In this document: positions 49,480 through 57,873 of the stretch, piece by piece
How the letters are laid out: the number at the start of each line of letters is the position of its first letter
Position numbering within the stretch: position 1 is the stretch's first letter
Source of the DNA: Thecamonas trahens ATCC 50062
Lineage: Eukaryota; Apusozoa; Apusomonadida; Apusomonadidae
Reading direction: 5' to 3'
DNA length: 64,000 nt
Assembly: GCF_000142905.1 (NCBI RefSeq)
Contig: NW_013657631.1
Location: forward strand, 47,873-111,872
Notes under the pieces: model-generated
Told to the model about the DNA's origin: nothing
The model's input: the letters and a program-made list of their open reading frames with translations, nothing else
Database searches by the model: none
Position numbers and translations under genes: made by a program

Positions 49480-51837
49480 ATGTGCGACGCACTGTTTGGA
49501 AGCCGTGCGCCTGCGACGTCTGTGGATGGCTACCTCCTTGGCCCGTCCAAGAAGATTGCTGTCGAGACCGGCTCCAATGCATGGATAGAGTACGTGGCCG
49601 TCTCCATGCAGGGCTGGCGGGCGAGCATGGAGGACGAGCACAACGCCATACTGGACATGATGCAGTTCAAGGACAAGGTATCCGGTGCTGCTACCGCTGC
49701 TCAAACCAGCAAGAAGTCGGCCTCGTCGCCGGCCTCGTCGCCGGCCTCGTCGCCGGCCTCGTCGCCGGCCTCGTCGCCCGCAAACTCGTCCTCGCCACGC
49801 GACGAGTCCGAAAGTCATTGCCGGCGCCGCTCAGACGATGGCTCGGACGCTTCTGCCTTTGACTCGACCGCAGATCGGTCAGACTCGTCGTATCGCTCAT
49901 ACTCGGAGGCCCAGGAGGAGCCGCGCCGGTCGACCAAGGGCCGGTCGACCAAGGGCCGGTCGAACAAGGGCCGGTCGAGCAAGGGCCGGTCGAACAAGGG
50001 CCGGTCGAACAAGGGCCGGTCGAACAAGGGAAGCTCCAAAGGCCGGTCGAACAAGAGCCGGTCGAACAAGGGAAGCTCCAAAGGCCGGTCGAACAAGAGC
50101 CGGTCGAGCAAGGGCAGCTCCAAGGGAAGTTCCAAGCACAAGTCCTCGGCATCTGGCTCGACGTCATCAGCAGACACTCTGTCGCCGTCCAACGTTCGCG
50201 TGCAGAGCAAACGCAAGTCAAGCAGCAAGGGAAGCTCCAAGCGGAGCAAGGGCAAGCGCTCGGCCGGGAAACAGGTATCACCGTCAGCGTCTGACTCGCC
50301 CTCATCGTCCCATTCGCCCACACCGGTCATCTCCGAGTCAACGTCCGAGTCCGACCCCGAGTCTCAGCCCGAGCCCGAGTCCGAGTCTGAGCCCGAGTCT
50401 GAGCCCGAGTCCGAGTCTGAGCCCGAGTCCGAGTCCGGGTCGTCGAGCCCGGGCTGCGAGAGCGCAAAGTCATCTGCTGACCAGGAGAGCCGCAACGACA
50501 GTGACAAGGGCAAGGGCAAGGGTAAGAGTAAGGGCAAGGGCAAGGGTAGGTCGCGGTTCAGCTTCCTGATGCGCAAGCGACCTGTGCCCGAGGACGCGCC
50601 GCTGATGTACTTTGCTGTGTACGACGGACACGGCGGCGACGAGGTGTCCAAGCTGTGTGCGGCGGTGCTACCTGCGGCGATTGCGCAGCGGATTCCGCAC
50701 GAGTACTCGCCCAAGGACCTTGCGCGTGCGATGAAGGAAACGGTGCTGCGGCTGGATCGCAAGCTTATTGCTGACAAGTTTGAGCTGGGGACAGAGCCTG
50801 GCTCGACGGCGATCATGACCCTTGTCTCCCCGACACACTTTGTGGTGGGCAACGTCGGCGACTCGAGGGCGCTGCTATGCCGTGACGGCGAGCTTGTGGC
50901 CATGTCGCGCGACCACAAGGCGAATCTGCCGCACGAGCGGCGGCGGATTGAGCGCGCTGGCGCGGTGGTCGAGCACTCTGAGGGTGACGACTACCGGGTC
51001 GGTGGCCTGGCCATGTCGCGGTCGATCGGTGACGTCGACCTCAAGCGAGTCCGCGGGCGGTCGCAGCTGCAGCAGCCGGTCATTGCCGACCCAGAGTTTG
51101 CGGTCCGGCCCAACGACGGGCGGGTCTCGTTTATGGTCGTCGCCTGCGATGGCATCTTTGACGCCAAAACCAACCATCAAGTTATCGCTTTTGTCAAGAG
51201 CCGCCTAGACCGCGGCCACTCGCTCAAAAAGGTGGCAAAGGCGCTCCTGCTCGACTGCCTCGACCCGCAGGCTGTCAACGATCTCAACAACGCTAGCAGC
51301 GAGCACGGCGGGCGATCGACCGCCCACGGCTCGACGGACAACATGACCGCCATCCTCATCCGCTTCAAGACGTTTGACCCGTCCAAGGCCCAAGGCCTCG
51401 CTCGCGCCGACTCGACCGCCACCACGACCGCCACCGCCACGGCCTCGGGCTCTTCGCTCACCTCCTCAGCCTCGGGCTCATCTCTCAACGCCGACGCCGA
51501 TGCCGAGAGCGACAGCGAGTCAGACGCGGCCTCGAGCTCGGAAGACGACGACGACGAGTCGTCGGCCTCAGCCTCGCCGTCAACCGAAGTCTCGGTCAAT
51601 CTCGAGGACTATGTCGAGCGGCGGCCACAGCGCGGGTCGCGGCGGTCTAGCCGGCGGCGTGGGCGTGGGCGAACTAGCTCAGGCTCGGGCTCGGGCTCGG
51701 GCTCCCCGGCGCGGACCACGACGCGGTCTGGCCGGATTCCAGCGTCGCCGCGGCGGAGCCGGTCGCGCCATGAGTCATCGGGCGGGAGTACGCCGCGCGA
51801 CTCGCGCCGGCGCTCGTCGCGCTCCGCCCGCTACTAA
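49480..51837 (+). CDS. PP2C-type serine/threonine phosphatase with long low-complexity insert
   Basis: 785 residues from ATG MCDALFGSRAPATSV. PPM-family metal-dependent phosphatase motifs are intact: MQGWRASMEDEH, YFAVYDGHGGDEVSK, GSTAIMTL, VGNVGDSRALLC, AMSRSIGDVDL, VVACDGIFD and STDNMTAILIRF. All the metal-binding Asp positions are present. Between MEDEH and YDGHGG lies an insert of about 290 residues: SSPA repeats, then KGRSNKGRS repeats, then Ser/Glu/Pro-rich DSESEPEPE-type DNA. It stays open and keeps the local codon bias, so it is probably translated. Good splice signals are lacking. The C-terminus is again Ser-rich with RRSSRRRGRGR. It converges on the LRR gene 13 bp away. Confidence 0.9.
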   Translation: MCDALFGSRAPATSVDGYLLGPSKKIAVETGSNAWIEYVAVSMQGWRASMEDEHNAILDMMQFKDKVSGAATAAQTSKKSASSPASSPASSPASSPASSPANSSSPRDESESHCRRRSDDGSDASAFDSTADRSDSSYRSYSEAQEEPRRSTKGRSTKGRSNKGRSSKGRSNKGRSNKGRSNKGSSKGRSNKSRSNKGSSKGRSNKSRSSKGSSKGSSKHKSSASGSTSSADTLSPSNVRVQSKRKSSSKGSSKRSKGKRSAGKQVSPSASDSPSSSHSPTPVISESTSESDPESQPEPESESEPESEPESESEPESESGSSSPGCESAKSSADQESRNDSDKGKGKGKSKGKGKGRSRFSFLMRKRPVPEDAPLMYFAVYDGHGGDEVSKLCAAVLPAAIAQRIPHEYSPKDLARAMKETVLRLDRKLIADKFELGTEPGSTAIMTLVSPTHFVVGNVGDSRALLCRDGELVAMSRDHKANLPHERRRIERAGAVVEHSEGDDYRVGGLAMSRSIGDVDLKRVRGRSQLQQPVIADPEFAVRPNDGRVSFMVVACDGIFDAKTNHQVIAFVKSRLDRGHSLKKVAKALLLDCLDPQAVNDLNNASSEHGGRSTAHGSTDNMTAILIRFKTFDPSKAQGLARADSTATTTATATASGSSLTSSASGSSLNADADAESDSESDAASSSEDDDDESSASASPSTEVSVNLEDYVERRPQRGSRRSSRRRGRGRTSSGSGSGSGSPARTTTRSGRIPASPRRSRSRHESSGGSTPRDSRRRSSRSARY
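49930..50125 (+). repeat. CGGTCGAACAAGGGC coding repeat (Arg-Ser-Asn-Lys-Gly)
   Basis: About a dozen imperfect copies of CGGTCGA(A/C/G)CAAGGGC in frame within the PP2C insert. Some copies are replaced by GGAAGCTCCAAAGGC, and a larger 45-bp period is visible at 50026-50115. Confidence 0.85.
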
Positions 51838-51851
51838 GCGCCATGCGAGAT

Positions 51852-53327
51852 CTATTTCCTCTGGCGTCCTGGCTTCAGAAACTGTGCCTTGGGTGGCGAG
51901 CCTGCGGCTGCAGCCCGACTGGCCAGCTCCGGAAAGTGCGGCTGGGTCGGTGTGCCTGCGGCCGAAGCCGACTCGGAGCCAGCAACAGCCTCGAGGGCCC
52001 GACGTGCTTCGCGCTCGCGGCGCTGGCGCCGGTGCTTGGACTTGCGCTCGGCACGGTGGCGCTTGATGGCATGCGCTGCCGACGTCTGGTCGATACAGAA
52101 CAGCGGTGTGCGGCGGATAAACCGTGACGACGGCTCGAGGCGGATCCCGAGCGGGTTGTGGAGCCGAGACGGTGCAGCCTCTGTGGCCGTTTCGGTCGCC
52201 ATCCGGAGCGCGGCCGCGTTTGTGAGGAGGCCAGTCGAGACTACGCCTGCATCAGCAGAGCTACTCTCCGGGTGCGCCCCACTTGTGTTGGCGAGGCCTT
52301 CCGAGACGGCGATCATAACCTCCTCACACGCCTCGCACGGATTGCCTGATAGGGTGATCATGTTGACGTTGACGTTGGCGTGGAGGCCGGCGGCAAGGTC
52401 TCTGGCGCCGGTGGCTGTGATGGCGTTAGCGTCGAGGTGCAGGCGCATGAGGCGCTTGTTGGCGGCGAGGCCGGCCGCAAAGGCGGAAGCACCATCATCA
52501 GCGATGGTGTTCGACTTGAGGTTGAGCTCGAGGAGAGTGGCGTTGGATGCTAGCGCCTTTCCGAGGGCGGCCGCGCCGTCGTCGCCAATGCTGTTGTACC
52601 CGAGGTTGAGCGCGGTGAGGCCGGCTTCCGAGCCGGAGAGGACCGAGGCCAGGAGTGTGGCGCCTATGTCGCCGACCTGATTCCAGTACAGATCAAGCGC
52701 GGTGAGCGTCATGCCGCGGGCAACGTCGACCGAGGTCATGGTGGCCATGGCAAACTCGAGATAGACCGAGGGCTGGGAAAGGCCATCGCCGGCATCAGCG
52801 GCAGCACTGGCTTCGTCCGAGAGGAGCTTGGTTGCTGACGGCGACTTGGCGAGGCGGGCGGTGGAGGCCTGGCCGGCAGCGGCGAGGAGCGAGCCGTTGA
52901 GCGCGTCGACGAGATAGGCGAGGCCGATGGCGGAGATGCCGTTGGCGGCGAGCGAGAGCTTGGCCAGTGAGCGAGCAGCAGCGACTCCGCGCGCGACGCC
53001 GTGCATGGCCGCATCACCGAGCTCGTTGAACCCGATGTCGAGTGAGGCGAGGGTCCGAGCCGAGGCGAGCAGCGATGCGAGGACATCACCGGCCGTATCG
53101 CTGAGCTCGTTGTTCCGCAGCGAGAGGCTGGTCAGCGAGGTGTTGACATGCAGCGCGAGAGCGAGCTCCTCCACCCCGGCCGTCGTGATGGCGTTAGACG
53201 AGACGTCGACGTGCGTCACCTGCGACGACTCGAGCGTCAGCTCGTGGGCCAGCGCCGTCAGCCCGTCATCGTACATGGCCGAGTTGGCGAGCATCACCTC
53301 CTCCACCGTCGCCCCGAGCAGGTCCAT
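51852..53327 (-). CDS. Ribonuclease-inhibitor-type leucine-rich repeat protein
   Basis: 491 residues. About nine RI-type LRRs of 28 residues carry the pattern LxxLxLxxNxIxxxGxxxLAxxL: VTHVDVSSNAITTAGVEELA, LTSLSLRNNELSDTAGDVLA, LTALNLGYNSIGDDGAAALG, LLELNLKSNTIADDGASAFA. A Ser/Ala-rich loop with a Val/Tyr stretch interrupts the array near residues 150-200. The array ends at NPCEACEE, a Cys-containing cap. The tail is basic (RHRAERKSKHRRQRRERE) and probably disordered. No catalytic domain is seen; it is likely a protein-interaction scaffold. The ATG at 53327 lies just downstream of a G-rich (TGGGG)n tract. Confidence 0.82.
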   Translation of the reverse strand: MDLLGATVEEVMLANSAMYDDGLTALAHELTLESSQVTHVDVSSNAITTAGVEELALALHVNTSLTSLSLRNNELSDTAGDVLASLLASARTLASLDIGFNELGDAAMHGVARGVAAARSLAKLSLAANGISAIGLAYLVDALNGSLLAAAGQASTARLAKSPSATKLLSDEASAAADAGDGLSQPSVYLEFAMATMTSVDVARGMTLTALDLYWNQVGDIGATLLASVLSGSEAGLTALNLGYNSIGDDGAAALGKALASNATLLELNLKSNTIADDGASAFAAGLAANKRLMRLHLDANAITATGARDLAAGLHANVNVNMITLSGNPCEACEEVMIAVSEGLANTSGAHPESSSADAGVVSTGLLTNAAALRMATETATEAAPSRLHNPLGIRLEPSSRFIRRTPLFCIDQTSAAHAIKRHRAERKSKHRRQRREREARRALEAVAGSESASAAGTPTQPHFPELASRAAAAGSPPKAQFLKPGRQRK

Positions 53328-53779
53328 CGTGCTCTGGGGTGGGGTGGGGTGGGGTGGGGTGGTGGGGTGGGTGGGTGGGGGAGGTGAGGGTGGAGTGGTG
53401 GTGAGCGGAGGTCTTGCTGCTCCCCACGGTCATCGCATCTCGCATCAGTCCCGCTTCACCCAACGCAAGCCACATGTGGCGATCTGGCCCGCTACTCCCT
53501 TTCCTCTCATCGATGCTCTCTCTCTCTCTGCCTATGGATCGGCCCATGACTCGGCCCATGACTCGGCCCATGGCTCGGCCCATGACTCGGCCCATGACTC
53601 GGCCCATGACTCGGCCCATGACTCGCTCGGTTCTTGCTAGCAGTTGAATGAGGAGTGGGCTGGCGAGCCGGCGGGTTGGCTCACTGGCACGAACGGGTGG
53701 GCGAACGATGGTGGCGACGAATCGTCACCAGCCGTCTCGTGACCGCCGCCAGCCAGCGAAGGTTCTGAACGACAGTGGG
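53328..53779. other. Divergent gap with GGGGT tract and 12-bp tandem repeat
   Basis: (GGGGT)n lies at 53335-53375 and CCCATGACTCGG repeats at 53541-53625. An ATG at 53648 is in frame with VPS26 but adds 44 basic residues not found in the family. No other gene is seen. Confidence 0.45.
53541..53625. repeat. 12-bp tandem repeat CCCATGACTCGG, about 7 copies
   Basis: Head-to-tail copies with one G variant (CCCATGGCTCGG) in the middle. The period of 12 keeps frames open on both strands, which produces the spurious Met/Gly/Arg repeats seen on the minus strand. Confidence 0.92.
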
Positions 53780-54715
53780 ATGTCCAAGGTGCTGGGCTTC
53801 CTCAAGGGGAAGCGAGTGGAAGTGGAGGTCAACTACCGGTCGACAGGGCGGGAGGACAAGACGGTAGGCTCGGAGACGCTGCCGGTCTTCCTCGGCGACC
53901 AGGCTGTGGTCGGAAGCGTCGTCGTCAATGCCAAGAAAAAATTCGAGCACCTGGGCATCCAGTGCGAGTTTGTGGGCCAGATCGAGCTCTCGCACGCGCG
54001 CGGCAAGCCGGTAGTCTTTATCTCCGACTCGATCCAGTTGGCTAAGGAGGGCACGCTCGACGGCTCGCAGTCGTTCGACTTCAATTTCGATGACGCCGAC
54101 AAGAGCTACGAGAGCTACAACGGCATCAACGCCCGCCTCCGCTACTTTGTCCGCGTCACCGTCCTCCAAAAGTACGGCGACGTGGTCAAGGAGGCCGACC
54201 TGTGGGTCATCAACTACCAGGCCGCGCCCGAGGAGAACCGTGGCATCAAGATGGAGGTCGGCATATCCGAGTGCCTGCACATCGAGATCGAGTACGTCTC
54301 CACCAAGCACCACCTGCAGGACGTTGTCATCGGCAAGATCTACTTCCTCCTCTCGCGCATCAAGGTCAAGCACATGGCGGTCTCGCTCGTCCGCAGAGAA
54401 ACTGTTGCTGTCGGCAAGGAACATGTCTCGGAGCGCCGCATCCTCGCAAAGTACGAGATCATGGACGGCGAGCCTGTCCGCGGCGAGTCCATTCCCGTCC
54501 GCATCTTCCTTGGCGCCTACCCGCTCACTCCGACCTACCACAAGGTTGAGAACAAGTTCTCGCTCCGCTACTACCTCTCGCTTGGCATCATCGATGCCGA
54601 GGACCGCCGCTACTTTAAGCAGCACGAGATCGTGCTCTGGCGCCGCCCAGAAGAGGCCACCCAGGACCGCCGCGGCCTCGAAACCTACCGCTCGGCCCTC
54701 ACCATGCTCAAGTGA
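53780..54715 (+). CDS. VPS26: VPS26 retromer subunit
   Basis: An arrestin-fold subunit of the retromer cargo-recognition complex (VPS26-VPS35-VPS29), acting on endosomes. Conserved stretches are KFEHLGIQCEFVGQIELSHA, YESYNGINARLRYFVRVTV, IKMEVGISECLHIEIEYVS, VIGKIYFLLSRIKVKHM, KYEIMDGEPVRGESIPVRIF and EDRRYFKQHEIVLWRR. About 311 residues, close to the usual 300-330. The start MSKVLGFLKG at 53780 fits the family N-terminus; the frame is open upstream to an ATG at 53648. It converges on STX18 with 72 bp between stops. Confidence 0.96.
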   Translation: MSKVLGFLKGKRVEVEVNYRSTGREDKTVGSETLPVFLGDQAVVGSVVVNAKKKFEHLGIQCEFVGQIELSHARGKPVVFISDSIQLAKEGTLDGSQSFDFNFDDADKSYESYNGINARLRYFVRVTVLQKYGDVVKEADLWVINYQAAPEENRGIKMEVGISECLHIEIEYVSTKHHLQDVVIGKIYFLLSRIKVKHMAVSLVRRETVAVGKEHVSERRILAKYEIMDGEPVRGESIPVRIFLGAYPLTPTYHKVENKFSLRYYLSLGIIDAEDRRYFKQHEIVLWRRPEEATQDRRGLETYRSALTMLK

Positions 54716-54787
54716 TCGCCGTTTGGGCTTGTGCCCCAACCGCCGCGCTAAACCTGTAAAAACAAGGCCGTGCTCGAGCTCGGCGAT

Positions 54788-55726
54788 TCAGTCCACATAC
54801 CAGTGCAGGAACAAGACCGTGAACGAGGCGCCGATGAGAAACGCAAGCATGTAGATGCGATACGAGACCGAGGACTCGCGGTACTTGCGGAGTTCAGTGT
54901 TGCCGGTCTCCATGTTGGCCACAGACACCGACGCGTTGTGCAGCAGTGCGTCAATGAGCTCCGCCTGCTCAGAGAGCCGCGAGGCCATGACCGAGTGCAG
55001 CTCGTGGATGTGAACCATCTTGCGCTCGGCCTCGCGGACTTGGTCCACCATTGTGGCCACCTCGTCGGCCAGTGCCCGGTTCTCCACCGCGAGTTGTGCC
55101 GCGAGCGCTGGCGACGTGCTCGCCGCCACGCTCGCGCCCACCGCATCGGTAGCAAAAAACGATTCGGCCGCGATCTCGAGAGGCTCAGCGCCCATCAGAG
55201 GATCGTATGCACTCGCTCCTGCTCCTGTTCCGCTCCCCGCGCCCCGCGCCCCGCACGCCAGCGTCGCCACGTCCAGCTGCAACCGTGCCTTCTGCGCCGC
55301 CGCTCCCGCCCGCGCTGCCCGCAGCGCCTTGAGCTCCTCGTCAACCTCGAGCATCTTGCCGTTGAGCGCGCGGAGGACCGAGAGATGGAAGGCTCGCAAC
55401 GCCGGCGGAACTGCAGCCTCGGCCTTGGGCGACGAGATCCGTCCAGCGAGAGCGTCGAGCTCGGCGCAGAGCGTATGCAGCGCCGTCTCGAGCGCTTTGT
55501 CCACTCCATCCTTTTCAGCCTCGGTCGTCGGAGCGCCCTCACGCAGCGCCTCCATTCCGGACTCCATCTCCACAAGCGTTCCGTACATGGCCAGCGTCGC
55601 GTCCGAGAACCCGCTCCGTGCCCGCCGCGCCTTCCTCATCATTGTCTCGCCCACCGCCCGCCCCTCTTCCCGTGCCTGCGCCCGCGCCGCAGCCCGAAAC
55701 GCCTCCAGCCGGTCCACGCCACCCAT
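54788..55726 (-). CDS. STX18: Syntaxin-18/Ufe1-like Qa-SNARE
   Basis: A tail-anchored SNARE for Golgi-to-ER retrograde fusion at the ER. The C-terminal SNARE helix runs from AVENRALADEVATMVDQVRE through SVMASRLSEQAELIDALLHN. The zero-layer Gln sits in SEQAELID. MLAFLIGASFTVLFLHWYVD is the membrane anchor, ending in the HWY-type tail of syntaxin 18 (usually DWY). The N-terminal half is helical and charged with an Ala/Gly-rich linker near 55190-55260. At 312 residues it matches the family length. The ATG at 55726 gives MGGVDRLEAFRAAAR, which lacks the usual hydrophobic first residues, so a 5' exon is possible. Confidence 0.88.
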   Translation of the reverse strand: MGGVDRLEAFRAAARAQAREEGRAVGETMMRKARRARSGFSDATLAMYGTLVEMESGMEALREGAPTTEAEKDGVDKALETALHTLCAELDALAGRISSPKAEAAVPPALRAFHLSVLRALNGKMLEVDEELKALRAARAGAAAQKARLQLDVATLACGARGAGSGTGAGASAYDPLMGAEPLEIAAESFFATDAVGASVAASTSPALAAQLAVENRALADEVATMVDQVREAERKMVHIHELHSVMASRLSEQAELIDALLHNASVSVANMETGNTELRKYRESSVSYRIYMLAFLIGASFTVLFLHWYVD

Positions 55727-57002
55727 ACCCAGCCACCTCCTTGCTGCACAGCTTGCACAAGAGTCAGCTGCCCGGTCCCAAGCCTGGGCTCGAACCCAAG
55801 CCCCACCTCCCGACGGGCGCCGGCCAGCCCCAACTCAGCTCACAATCGAGCGCCCGCTGTGGCCTTCTCAGGCAAGCCAGAAATATCTCGGTCTACACTG
55901 GCACGATTCTGGGCTACACGTCAATCAAAATTGACTGCCCCCCTCCCCTCATACCTGTCAAGCTACGCTGCGATGCGAGCTGGCCACCTGGCCACCACCG
56001 TCTACGTAGAGGCCGTCTCGTACCTGGCCACCGTCCAACACATGGAACAACTTCACCATCGTACTCCCTCCCCCAATCTCGCTCCCCTTCAAACTTCGCT
56101 CCCACATCTCTCTCTCCCCCCCCCCCCCCTCCTCTTCCTCCCTTTCTTTCCTTTCGTTGTAGCTCTGCACCAGGCACGCGTCGATTCACGTGCCGCTTGC
56201 TGGCACAAAGGAGTTGCGCGTGCGGCTGAGGTTGACCGACATGCGCTCCACGGCTTGACCTCGTCGGCACAGCGTGTATTCTACACACCACAGCTGGCCA
56301 CAGCTAGCAAAAAACCACAGCCAACAAGCTTAAGAGGTCCACGCGCAGCCGTCTCCCACCCCTCACGGTCTGGTCTAGCCGCGGCCTTTGTCCTTGACTG
56401 GCAACGAGCTGAGCTCGGAACAGGTCGCGGTGGTCGATTGACAGGCCAAAAAAACGCCCTTTGCTGGCTGGCTGGCGCAAGTGCGCTTTCGCGAGTCACC
56501 GCCGACACACCACCGTGGTACCGCAACACCCGCACCACTCGACTGGCGTTTGCCGCAGTAGGAGGTAGAAGAGGGCCTACGGGTACTGCCCACACTACCT
56601 ACAGTACGTAGTCTTGGTTTCCAGTGCCCCTGACCGTGTGTCTCTCCCCTCCCTCCCCCCCCCCCCCCTCCCCCTCCCCTCCCCCCCCCTCCTCGCCCCT
56701 CGTCCGCCCCTCCTCGCCCCTTCTTTTCCTCCTTGTTGACTTGCCACGTAAGTCTCCCCGCGCTGCCACGAGAGCGCGACCGTGCTTGGCCCCCCTGGCA
56801 GCGAGCAAGTAGGAGTGCAGGTCGCGTCCACGACACTCACCCGCGCTAATTCTGGTCAATTTGGCCCATTCTCCTTCAAAAACTTGGCTCTCGTTTGCCA
56901 ACCTGTTTTTGGTTGCTCGTCTCACATCGAACCGAAAGGAGGCCATTTTCTCACCGACCGACAGGCAGCAGACCAAGGGCAACTTCACGCTCACTTGCCG
57001 CT
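55727..57002. other. 1.3-kb divergent intergenic region, no gene
   Basis: It lies between STX18 and the PPR gene. It holds C runs (56129-56140, 56648-56690) and open frames on both strands without coding bias. The long plus-strand frame beginning at 54770 is the antisense shadow of STX18. Confidence 0.5.
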
Positions 57003-57836
57003 ATGGCGGACTCTCAAAGAGGAGCTTGGGGCATGAATGGAGGGGGAAGCCTATGGGGTGCACCGTCAGGTGGCCCAGGTGTACCTCCGGGCACATGGGC
57101 CCCACCAAGCGCCGCCCAATCGGGTTGGCCGACTGCGACAAACCCACGTGGGTCGTCGCCGGCCGCGCAAGGCGCAGGCTTGCCGTCCACAGGCGCAGGC
57201 AGCGGCCGCCAACCAGGCTCTCGCACCGGTAGCAGTGCAGACGGTCATGGTAGCCGCTTTGCCCATAGCTTTGATGCCGGTGCTGTCGGCAGGCAACAAG
57301 CCGCCCAAGGCGGCGGTGGTGGAGGCCGCCCGCGCTACCCGGCACGTGCGAGTTCGCACTCCCGCAAAAGCCGCACCACTCCACCGGCTTCTCCTACCGA
57401 GCCCACCACTCCGGGCGCCCGCAGACGCGGCAATCAGCGCTCACACCATCCAGGGCCTCCGGGCACTCTAAGCGCACCTGCCCACAACTCGGCCGACTCA
57501 CGAGCCGGTGGCAAAACCGGCGGTAGAGCCGGAAACGCCAGCCCTGACTTTTGCAACACTAGCTACTCTGGCAAAGCAAGCCGCCGGCCTGGCGCAAATG
57601 CCGAGGCTAGGCAGGTTGGCGGCAGGAGCGGCCGCCGTCGCGGTAATGGTGACGGCAACAGCAATGGCAATGGCAATGGCAATGGCAATGGCAATGGCAA
57701 TGGCAATGGCAACTCGAACAGCTATGACGGTCGCAGCAACGCCAAGGGTGGCGGCGGCCGGAGCAGCAAGAACAGCCGGCGCAATAGGTCCGGCAAGGCA
57801 CGGAACGGCTCGAGCAACAAGAACAGCAACAACAAG

Positions 57837-57873
<37 letters not shown>

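Noticed and set aside
49021-49818. A minus-strand 265-codon frame between DZIP1 and PP2C
   Set aside because: It is made of Arg/Gly repeats antisense to the PP2C 5' region and the C/T-rich spacer, so it is a shadow frame.
54770-56611. A 613-codon plus-strand open frame
   Set aside because: It is antisense to syntaxin-18 over its first part and low complexity beyond, with no domain. GC-rich DNA produces many such shadows.
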